Positions 1 through 5,042 of a stretch of DNA of 20,337 nt are shown here, piece after piece. The notes under the pieces are model-generated. The model did no database searches and was not told the DNA's origin. It saw only the letters and a list, made by a program, of their open reading frames with translations. The first letter of the stretch is position 1; every line of letters begins with the position of its first letter. The stretch lies in the IMG/VR virus record IMGVR_UViG_3300035670_001477, positions 1 through 20,337 of that record. One strand, written 5' to 3'. Both the position numbers and the translations under genes were made by a program. Source of the DNA: a virus.

Positions 1-171
1 CTCCAATGCGCTTTCGACGCGCTGCGAATCGCCGGCGCGACGGAGCAGCAGCTCCTCGAGCGCCGCAATAAGGACGACCGCGTTTGCGCCGACCTCGCCG
101 GCGTGCGCCCAGCGTCGGCAGTGTGCGTAGGTCGCGAGCAGGTCGCGGATTTGGTCGTCTGTCGGCGTCAT
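1..171 (-). CDS. Hypothetical protein, N-terminal 57 residues (runs off the left edge)
   Basis: An ATG at 171-169, overlapping the previous TGA, opens a frame with no stop to base 1. The visible part starts MTPTDDQIRDLLATYAHCRR and continues WAHAGEVGANAVVLIAALEE, then an Arg-containing helix (LLLRRAGDSQRVESALE). It is helical and soluble-looking. The chain of overlaps and the coding-like composition support a real gene; its identity cannot be judged from the fragment. Confidence 0.6.
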   Translation of the reverse strand, partial: MTPTDDQIRDLLATYAHCRRWAHAGEVGANAVVLIAALEELLLRRAGDSQRVESALE

Positions 172-473
172 GGTTTCACCTTTGCCGCGTCGGCGATTGC
201 GTGCAGTTGCTTTAGAGCCTTGCTCCACTTGAAGCCGTGCGAGCCTTTGTCCCACTTGGCAAATTCGACGATTGCCGCGTGGAGCCGATCGGCATCTAGT
301 CGCAGCTCTTTGATGCGCGCGAGCAGCAGATAGCGAGCCTGCGCCACTTCAGACGCCAGCGCGGCCTGCCTTCCGTATTGCGTTGCGGTCGCGATCGCAT
401 GATCGACGACCTCGTCGTCCGCCCAGGCGTAGCCGTGCTGGTTGCCGGCGTCCGATTGCTTTCGATTGGTCAT
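168..473 (-). CDS. Hypothetical helical protein (101 aa)
   Basis: I do not recognise this protein. It begins MTNRKQSDAGNQHGYAWADD, then forms a long Ala/Leu/Arg helix (ASEVAQARYLLLARIKELRL) and a second amphipathic helix, ending with a Lys/Trp-rich tail (FAKWDKGSHGFKWSKALKQL). No membrane segment is seen, so a cytoplasmic helical, possibly dimeric protein is likely. It is coupled to the endolysin by ATGA and to the next gene by ATGA (171-168). Context after the lysin suggests an accessory late gene; nothing more can be said. Confidence 0.6.
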   Translation of the reverse strand: MTNRKQSDAGNQHGYAWADDEVVDHAIATATQYGRQAALASEVAQARYLLLARIKELRLDADRLHAAIVEFAKWDKGSHGFKWSKALKQLHAIADAAKVKP

Positions 474-919
474 CGCTTCGCCTCCATCGCGCGCTGGACG
501 CGCTGCCAGTAGCCGACCGTCGCTTGCTTACGATGACCGCGCGGGCCGCCGTTGTGCACGCGCGCCAAGCGCTCGAGGTCTGAGTCGCGAACGGCCGCCG
601 ATGCGTAGCGCATCCAATAGGCGACGACGATGCGCTCGGCGTAAACGCGAAACCGGACGTCCTCGTAGGCGCCGCCGATTGCCGGCGCGTGCTCGACGGC
701 GTCCGACCAGTAGGCGCGCCAGATCTGGCAAGAGCCGAGCGCGTTGCCGGCGTCGCCGACGGCGTCGTCGCGGCCGGAGCTCTCGACCTGCACCAGCGCG
801 TCGAGCAGCGGGCGCAGTTTCGCGCGTGCGGCGTCGATCTGGTCGATGGTCGGAGCCTGCGCGACGAGCGCGCCGGCGAAGAGCAGCGCCGCGAAGGCGC
901 GAAGGGTGCGGCCGATCAT
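470..919 (-). CDS. Endolysin: exported lytic transglycosylase / lysozyme-like protein
   Basis: A 149-aa peptidoglycan-cleaving enzyme. Residues 1-21 (MIGRTLRAFAALLFAGALVA) are an Ala/Gly-rich hydrophobic signal ending AQA, so it is either cleaved by signal peptidase or stays tethered as a SAR endolysin. The catalytic domain has the SLT/goose-lysozyme-like order: ALVQVESSGRDD with Glu46 as likely catalytic acid, NALGSCQIW (59-67), and VHNGGPRGHRKQATVGYWQR (121-140), where 'HNGGP-x-G-x-[RK]' is a typical substrate-cleft segment. The length is usual for a single-domain phage lysin. The ATG at 919 overlaps the previous stop and is followed directly by the signal peptide; the ORF extension to 1027 is a shadow. 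The stop overlaps the next ATG (473-471). Confidence 0.82.
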   Translation of the reverse strand: MIGRTLRAFAALLFAGALVAQAPTIDQIDAARAKLRPLLDALVQVESSGRDDAVGDAGNALGSCQIWRAYWSDAVEHAPAIGGAYEDVRFRVYAERIVVAYWMRYASAAVRDSDLERLARVHNGGPRGHRKQATVGYWQRVQRAMEAKR

Positions 920-1152
920 CGTGCGACCTCCGGCTGCGGCGCTGCGGCGAGGTTGCGGCGCAAAGCGTCGCGCTCGCGCTCCGTCAGCGACGCGCGGACG
1001 GCCTGCGGGATGTGGTCGTAGGACCAAAACCAGCGCCAGCGCTGCGCGTAGACGTCCCAGAGACGAGCGTGCAGCAGCTCGACGCCGTCGAGGTCGTAGC
1101 CGTCAGAGAATGCCCAGACCGGGCGCTTGCGGTATGTCGTGCGGGTGTTCAT
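916..1152 (-). CDS. Hypothetical protein rich in aromatic residues (78 aa)
   Basis: I do not recognise this protein. It begins MNTRTTYRKRPVWAFSDGYD and has an aromatic middle (VYAQRWRWFWSYDHIP) followed by an Arg/Ala-rich helix (TERERDALRRNLAAA). No signal peptide or convincing transmembrane segment is seen. The ATG at 1152 is the only in-frame ATG of a sensible protein; the longer ORF back to 1764 runs through the 103-aa gene in another frame and is a shadow. The leader has no Shine-Dalgarno and contains the 17-base duplication, so translation may depend on something else. Its TGA (918-916) overlaps the endolysin ATG, which suggests coupling and perhaps a role in lysis control. Confidence 0.55.
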   Translation of the reverse strand: MNTRTTYRKRPVWAFSDGYDLDGVELLHARLWDVYAQRWRWFWSYDHIPQAVRASLTERERDALRRNLAAAPQPEVAR

Positions 1153-1167
1153 GTCGTGCGGGTGTTG
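1134..1167 (-). repeat. 17-base tandem duplication at the start of the 78-aa gene
   Basis: Plus-strand bases 1134-1150 and 1151-1167 are the same 17 bases except for the last one. The ATG of the 78-aa gene (1152-1150) lies at the junction: the duplicate inside the gene encodes its first residues (NTRTT) and the other copy makes up its leader. This looks like a recent slippage duplication. Confidence 0.85.
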
Positions 1168-1173
1168 AGGGTT

Positions 1174-1193
1174 GCGGCGCCCGTAGGCGCCGC
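1174..1193 (-). terminator. Perfect hairpin with UACG tetraloop after the 103-aa gene
   Basis: On the minus strand GCGGCGCC-TACG-GGCGCCGC forms an 8-bp all G/C stem closed by a C-UACG-G loop, one of the stable UNCG tetraloops. It begins 9 bases after the stop at 1203. No U-run follows, so it is not a classic Rho-independent terminator; it could be a weak terminator, a pause or an mRNA-processing or stability element. Confidence 0.5.
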
Positions 1194-1202
1194 GGGTAAG
1201 GT

Positions 1203-1514
1203 TCAGAGCGAGAGGAAGAATCCGGTCAGTTGCTCGACCGTGCCGCGCAGCGCGCCGGCGTAGACGTGCTCGACGCGCGCGAGCTCGCGGCAGTTGAGGC
1301 CGCGGATCTTGTAGGTCGAGACGACGTAGGTATCGGTCGCCAGGTCGAGGTCGATCTGCAGATGCGAGCAGAGAGCGCCGCGGCCCATACGGCAGCGCAG
1401 GCCGGCTTCGAGCTGCAGCAGGTCGCGCGCGCCGGTCATCGCGACGAAACGCGAGCCGCCGAGCTGCGAGAGGATGGTTTGCGCGATCTGCTGCGAGTTG
1501 GTCGTCGTGTGCAT
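1203..1514 (-). CDS. Conserved small hypothetical protein, moron-like position (103 aa)
   Basis: The core LSQLGGSRFVAMTGARDL is a motif I recall from small uncharacterised proteins of phages, plasmids and other mobile elements ('QLGG-x-[KR]F-x-AMTGA'), usually about 90-110 residues, with a basic middle and a short beta region (LQIDLDLATDTYVVSTYKIR). No function is established for that group as far as I know. There is no transmembrane segment, signal peptide or metal motif; cysteines 41, 49 and 75 are scattered. The ATG at 1514 lacks a Shine-Dalgarno. Unlike its neighbours it has no start overlap: a 291-bp gap lies upstream and a hairpin lies just downstream of the TGA. That layout suits a separately expressed accessory gene (moron). 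Confidence 0.7.
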   Translation of the reverse strand: MHTTTNSQQIAQTILSQLGGSRFVAMTGARDLLQLEAGLRCRMGRGALCSHLQIDLDLATDTYVVSTYKIRGLNCRELARVEHVYAGALRGTVEQLTGFFLSL

Positions 1515-1805
1515 GCAGACACAATCGGCAGAAGCCCGTCGCTTGTCTACTGCTTTCCGTTCTTTTTCCGTTTGCTTGTCGCAGGTGCGGTCGGCGGCGC
1601 AGTTTGCGCGCGTCTGCGTCCTGCTCGATTTGGCCTAGAAAGACATCGAGCCGACCTGCCTTGCAGCAAGCCGGCCCGAAAAGAGCGTAGGACGGTCGTG
1701 CGACCCACGAGGTCGCGGCTCGGTCAGGAGCCAAGCGAGAGCATGCCGCGCCGGCCTGCCGCAATCTACACCAGCTCGCGCGGATCTACGCCAGCTCGCG
1801 CCGAT
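1515..1805. other. Longest non-coding gap in the window (291 bp)
   Basis: No convincing gene is seen on either strand; ORFs passing through have shadow composition. The gap holds two of the 20-base repeats, a 6-bp-stem hairpin on the minus strand (GCGACC-TCGTG-GGTCGC, about 1700-1716) and, near its low-coordinate end, an A-rich stretch on the minus strand (about 1548-1572) that contrasts with the GC-rich surroundings. It breaks an otherwise overlapping gene chain, so it probably carries regulatory sequence for the gene at 1203-1514. Confidence 0.6.
1521..1549 (-). promoter_or_regulatory. Weak promoter candidate for the 103-aa gene
   Basis: On the minus strand TAGACA (1549-1544, five of six matches to TTGACA) is followed after 17 bases by GATTGT (1526-1521, three of six matches to TATAAT, including the conserved A2 and T6). 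Transcription would begin near 1514, at the ATG itself, giving a leaderless mRNA; this would fit the absence of a Shine-Dalgarno. The -10 match is poor, so this is only a candidate. Confidence 0.22.
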
Positions 1806-1823
1806 CTACACCAGGCCGAGCAG
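1764..1823 (-). repeat. Three tandem 20-base repeats around the 3' end of the small lipoprotein gene
   Basis: Copies start at 1764, 1784 and 1804. Copies one and two are identical at 18 of 20 bases; copy three matches only the first 11. On the minus strand each holds a TAG (1808, 1788, 1768). Since 20 is not a multiple of three, the TAGs fall in all three frames. The third copy includes the stop of the 58-aa lipoprotein gene. Confidence 0.85.
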
Positions 1824-1982
1824 CAAGAGCAGCAGCGTCTCGAGGTCCTGCCCGACGGCGAGGACCAGTTTCTCGGCGGTCTGCCAAAACTCGACCGGCG
1901 CGTCGGCCAGCGCCTGCGTCGTCGCACAGCCGGCGAGCAGCATGCATGCGATGACCAGTCCGGCTGCGGCGTTCGACTTCAC
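1806..1982 (-). CDS. Small lipoprotein (58 aa)
   Basis: Start is GTG at 1982-1980, overlapping the previous TGA as GTGA. The product begins MKSNAAAGLVIACMLLAGCA, a textbook lipoprotein signal peptide with lipobox LAGC and Cys19. About 28 residues follow, then a Leu-rich C-terminal end (ETLLLLLLGLV) that could insert in a membrane. Small lipoproteins next to a longer membrane partner recall Rz1-type outer-membrane spanin subunits, but it lacks the usual Pro-rich stretch. A longer ORF reading back to 2144 is a shadow of the preceding gene. The TAG stop (1808-1806) lies in the third copy of a 20-base tandem repeat. Confidence 0.68.
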   Translation of the reverse strand: MKSNAAAGLVIACMLLAGCATTQALADAPVEFWQTAEKLVLAVGQDLETLLLLLLGLV

Positions 1983-2392
1983 GGCTCGACCGTCGGCGCC
2001 GGCGACACCGCGCGGACGCGGTCGCGCAGCTCGTCGACCGCTGCGTAGAGCTGTTGCGCGGTTGCGCGCCGGCGGTTGTTGACCGAGGCCGCATAGCCGC
2101 CGATGCCAAGCAGGCCGAGCAGCTGGACGACCAAGCCGTACCACTCTTCGACGCCGGCGACGCGGCCGTCGCCGTTCTTGTCCGCCTCAACGATTGCTTG
2201 GCGCACCTGGCCGACCGTCGTTGCCAGTTCGCGACCGCGGTCGCCGAGTTGCTCGAGGCCGGCCTCGACGCCCTGCAGCGCCTCCTCGGCCTTGCCCGTT
2301 GCCAGGTCGACGCGATCGACGGCGTCGCTCAATCGGGAGTAGAGCGTGCAAGACGGCGCGAGCAGCGCCACGAAAAGTATCAGCGTTTTCAT
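1979..2392 (-). CDS. Lipoprotein with coiled coil, EF-hand loop and internal TM (137 aa), spanin candidate
   Basis: The protein starts MKTLILFVALLAPSC; residues 11-15 are a lipobox-like LAPSC with Cys15 as the lipidation site. Residues 20-70 form a heptad-rich helix (LSDAVDRVDLATGKAEEALQ). Residues 71-82 (DKNGDGRVAGVE) fit the EF-hand calcium loop exactly: D71, N73, D75, G76 and E82. A transmembrane helix follows (84-103, YGLVVQLLGLLGIGGYAAS), then a basic tail NNRRR. An outer-membrane lipid anchor plus an inner-membrane TM in one protein of this length is the architecture of one-component spanins such as T1 gp11 (about 134 aa). The EF-hand is not a known spanin feature. Start overlaps the previous stop; the end overlaps the next GTG start. 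A holin accessory role is an alternative. Confidence 0.65.
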   Translation of the reverse strand: MKTLILFVALLAPSCTLYSRLSDAVDRVDLATGKAEEALQGVEAGLEQLGDRGRELATTVGQVRQAIVEADKNGDGRVAGVEEWYGLVVQLLGLLGIGGYAASVNNRRRATAQQLYAAVDELRDRVRAVSPAPTVEP

Positions 2393-2637
2393 CGGATGTC
2401 TGGAACTTTGAGGGTCGGATTCATCTCGCGCAGCGACCTTGCGAACATCTCAAGGCGCTCGCGGTCAAGCTTGTGTCGGTCCTCGATGTATTGACGCAGG
2501 CCTCCGACCGCAAACTCGACTTGCAGCAGACGAGACTGGATGACTAGCGCGCCGCCGACAATCGAAACGATGAGCGATAACGGCATGACTGCGTCGCGCA
2601 AGTTGATCTGCCCGCGTTGGTCAGGTTGGCCCATCAT
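2389..2637 (-). CDS. Small membrane protein with one TM and a coiled coil (82 aa), holin-like candidate
   Basis: Two adjacent ATGs (2637 and 2634) can start this gene; both touch the previous TGA. After a polar N-terminus, residues 17-34 (VMPLSLIVSIVGGALVIQ) form a transmembrane helix, followed by a charged coiled-coil-like segment (RQYIEDRHKLDRERLEMFAR). A single TM with a long charged C-terminal helix fits small phage holins and also inner-membrane spanin subunits. It is the first of three membrane-associated genes in a row, with a lysin about 1.5 kb further on, so a lysis role is plausible. No family can be named with certainty. The end overlaps the next gene as ATGA (2392-2389). Confidence 0.6.
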   Translation of the reverse strand: MMGQPDQRGQINLRDAVMPLSLIVSIVGGALVIQSRLLQVEFAVGGLRQYIEDRHKLDRERLEMFARSLREMNPTLKVPDIR

Positions 2638-2888
2638 GCGACTCCGAACGTAAGTACGTCGCCGAGGTCGAACGTGTAGGTGCTTTGCAGCCCGTTGAGT
2701 TGATCGACAGCCATCTGCTTGAGAACTTCGACTACGTCTGGAGATAGCTCGTTGTAGGCAGCGACGTATCCGACTTCGCCTGTGAGGATCCCTTCTACGG
2801 TCTCCGTCAGTTCGTAGTCGACGCAGTATTCCACGTCGCTGCCCGATAGCTGCATATGCGGCGTCTTGAATAGGATCTTCGGGTTCAT
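2634..2888 (-). CDS. Small acidic hypothetical protein (84 aa)
   Basis: I do not recognise this protein. It starts MNPKILFKTPHMQLSGSDVE and is acidic, with predicted beta strands at both ends and a helix around ELSPDVVEVLKQMAVDQLNG. No signal peptide, transmembrane segment or metal motif is seen. The ATG at 2888-2886 overlaps the fibre stop (ATGA), so I prefer it to the longer ORF that begins at 2918. Its own stop (2636-2634) overlaps the start of the membrane protein downstream. Position between fibre and lysis-region genes suggests either a fibre-assembly helper or a tip accessory protein, but that is only context. Confidence 0.6.
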   Translation of the reverse strand: MNPKILFKTPHMQLSGSDVEYCVDYELTETVEGILTGEVGYVAAYNELSPDVVEVLKQMAVDQLNGLQSTYTFDLGDVLTFGVA

Positions 2889-4414
2889 AGCTGTTGCGCC
2901 ACCTGGCGAATCTGCCAAGAGAACAGTTGCAGCGTCTGCGTCGCCGTCGCTGTGCTGCTGCGTGCGCGCAGTTCAATCGTCTGCGTGCCAGTCAGGTTGC
3001 TGGCCGTCGTGTTGAACGAATGGCGCACCGTCGATGTGGCGATGCTGTTGGCTGTGTTGGCACCAGCAACTGCGTTGCGCTGCGCATACAGGGTGGCACC
3101 AGCGTTGGATGTGCTGGCCACTGCAAAGATGCCCTTGACGCGGAAGGTAGCTCGGTTGGTTGCGCCAGTGGGGATCGTCGTGCCGTCGATGGCTTCCAGC
3201 GTGAAGCTGCCTAGTGCGATCTGCCAACGGTAGGTAGCCGTCGCGCCGCTGTTGTTGAGCAGCGTCCCGTAGGCTTCGATTTCGAACGAGTCGCCCGCCG
3301 TGACCGTCACGCTCTTGCTGACCAAAGCCGTGTAGCTAGTGACGTTGATCGCCGTGTTGCTCATCGGAGCATTGGCAAACGCGATCGAACTGCTACCGCT
3401 GGCCAGCGTGTCCCACTTTGCCGAGGTGTCGCTTGTGGCCACAAGCACCTGCCCAGCCGTAGGTGCTGGGCTGGACGAGATCTCGACGATGGTCGTGTCC
3501 GTTCGCAGGCCGCTCGCTGTGCGATCGTCGCTCAGGCGCGAGTCGTCGCCGATGCACACCGTGCTGCTCGATGTGCCCGTTGCGATGCGAGCGATGCCGA
3601 GCGTGCCGGTCGTGACGTGCGATGCATCGAGCGACGTCCAGGATTGATCGCCTCGCAGATACGTCGACGCGCTCGCCGTTCCGCTGCTCGCGAGCCGGCT
3701 CGTCGGGATCAGGTTCTGCACGTCATTTGTTCTGCCCGGCCCCATGACGAGCAGCTCGCCCGTGCTCGCGTGCACGCGGACGACTCGCCCGATGTTCTGG
3801 ATGAGGTCAGTCGTGCCCGTCGGCCTGGTCGGCGTCAGGCCGCCGCCGACGGCGACGTAGGCCGTGCCGTTGACCAAATACGCCGAGGTGTCAAGGCCGC
3901 GCACCATTCCAAGCGGCACTGCGAAACCTTCGTCGTTGTGCAGCAGCGTCTGTTCGAGAACGCCGATTGCCGGCATCGTCGCCGCGTTGCCGGCATCGGC
4001 GCCGGCGACTTCAGTCGCGGCAGATGCGCCAACCGATCCGGTCGCATAGACCGGTGTGCCGACGGTCAGCGTGCCGCCGCTGGTGTTCTTGACCGGAAAC
4101 CGGGTCGCCTCGATGTGCTGCCAGGTCGAATCGCCGCGCAAAAACGTCGAGTCGTCGCGCGTGCCGGTCGCGTCGATCGTCCAGACGGTGCCGCTGCTCG
4201 AGACGACCACGTCGCCTTTGTCCCCGTCAGTAACGCCACCGCCGCCTCCGAGGTCGTCGACGCGCGCAATGTCGCCGGCTCTCGCTCGCAAAACCGTCTC
4301 GCCACCGTTGCCGCCGACCAGCACAATCTGATCGCCGTCGATGACGCGAGCCGTGCCCGCGACGACGTAGACCGTGCCGGTCGTGACGGTGTTTCCGAGA
4401 CGATCCAGCGCCAT
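2885..4414 (-). CDS. Tail fibre / receptor-binding candidate (509 aa)
   Basis: The protein is modular and low in charge. Residues 1-50 form a small beta domain; a Gly run (56-60) leads into the fibre motif VTDGDKGDVVVSSSGTVWTI (61-80). Two short units with the same core occur: FLRGDSTW (91-98) and YLRGDQSWTSLDASHVTTGT (252-271), typical of trimeric phage fibre stalks. From about residue 350 a jelly-roll-like C-terminal domain is rich in Thr/Ser/Ala and ends WQIRQVAQQL. It follows the tip protein genes and precedes the lysis region, the usual fibre place. The ATG at 4414 overlaps the previous TAA. The C-terminal domain is the best candidate for receptor contact; the sugar or protein recognised cannot be read from sequence. 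Confidence 0.7.
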   Translation of the reverse strand: MALDRLGNTVTTGTVYVVAGTARVIDGDQIVLVGGNGGETVLRARAGDIARVDDLGGGGGVTDGDKGDVVVSSSGTVWTIDATGTRDDSTFLRGDSTWQHIEATRFPVKNTSGGTLTVGTPVYATGSVGASAATEVAGADAGNAATMPAIGVLEQTLLHNDEGFAVPLGMVRGLDTSAYLVNGTAYVAVGGGLTPTRPTGTTDLIQNIGRVVRVHASTGELLVMGPGRTNDVQNLIPTSRLASSGTASASTYLRGDQSWTSLDASHVTTGTLGIARIATGTSSSTVCIGDDSRLSDDRTASGLRTDTTIVEISSSPAPTAGQVLVATSDTSAKWDTLASGSSSIAFANAPMSNTAINVTSYTALVSKSVTVTAGDSFEIEAYGTLLNNSGATATYRWQIALGSFTLEAIDGTTIPTGATNRATFRVKGIFAVASTSNAGATLYAQRNAVAGANTANSIATSTVRHSFNTTASNLTGTQTIELRARSSTATATQTLQLFSWQIRQVAQQL

Positions 4415-5040
4415 TAGTAGGCCTCGACGATTGCTCGCACGTTGGCGACCGTGGTCGGGGTGCCGACGGCCGTCGCCGTGACGGTGTAGACGTCGAGCTC
4501 GGCGACCGTGGTGTTTTGGTCAGGCGTCAGCGAGTAGGCCGCAAACGCGACGAGCTCCGCTCCACCGCCGACGCCGGCGAGCGCGGTGTAGGTGCCGACG
4601 TTTGCGGAAAAGCCGGTCACGGGCGAGCCCGGCGCCGAAGCCGGGTAGCGTGTGACCTGGAAGCGCCATTCGTTCGCGACCGTGCTCGTCGTCGCAGTTT
4701 CGCCGACGATGAGAACACGCCGCAGCGTGCCGGCGCGAAGAGCAGCGCCGCATCGAAACGTCGTCGTCGCCGACATGCTCGCGACCACGTCGCTCGCCAT
4801 CGTGTAGGTGCTTTCAGTCGCGAGCGGAGCGACGCGCAGCCAAGCCGTGTTCGCGGCGTTGCGGATCTTAAGGTAGCCGGAAGTCGTATCGGCCCAAAGC
4901 ATGTAGGCGACCGTCGACGCCGGCGCCGCCGCGCCCGAGTTGAGCGTGCGCAGCGTCTCCATTGCGTCGGGGAATGTGGTCTTAAGGACGACGTTTGCGT
5001 AGTCGGTGCCTGCGGGGGGAAGGTTCCAGCTCTGGGACAT
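4414..5040 (-). CDS. Tail-tip / fibre-associated protein (208 aa)
   Basis: It starts at the ATG 5040-5038, two bases after the stop of the 1336-aa tip protein, with no clear Shine-Dalgarno, so re-initiation is likely. The N-terminal 80 residues contain a pattern common in phage fibre-attachment proteins: AMETLRTLNSGAAAPASTVA followed by YMLWADTTSGYLKIRNAAN. The remainder is a beta-rich domain (RRVLIVGETATTSTVANEWR, then VGTYTALAGVGGG) ending EAY. I see no enzymatic motif. It probably links the tip to the fibre encoded next, with which it shares a TAATG junction (4416-4412). A longer ORF up to 5763 exists but its extra part is a shadow of the tip gene. Confidence 0.6.
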   Translation of the reverse strand: MSQSWNLPPAGTDYANVVLKTTFPDAMETLRTLNSGAAAPASTVAYMLWADTTSGYLKIRNAANTAWLRVAPLATESTYTMASDVVASMSATTTFRCGAALRAGTLRRVLIVGETATTSTVANEWRFQVTRYPASAPGSPVTGFSANVGTYTALAGVGGGAELVAFAAYSLTPDQNTTVAELDVYTVTATAVGTPTTVANVRAIVEAY

Positions 5041-5042
5041 GG

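Noticed and set aside
442-1263. Arg-rich plus-strand ORF across the lysin region
   Set aside because: Long Arg runs are typical of wrong-frame reading in GC-rich DNA; the minus strand carries a convincing lysin here.
916-1764. N-terminally extended version (282 aa) of the 78-aa protein
   Set aside because: The extension runs through the 103-aa gene in another frame, crosses the hairpin and has an Arg/Ala-rich shadow composition; the ATG at 1152 is the sensible start.
3652-4144. RGD motifs in the fibre as integrin-like adhesion signals
   Set aside because: The 'FLRGDxxW' unit is a common phage fibre stalk motif; the RGD triplet is incidental.
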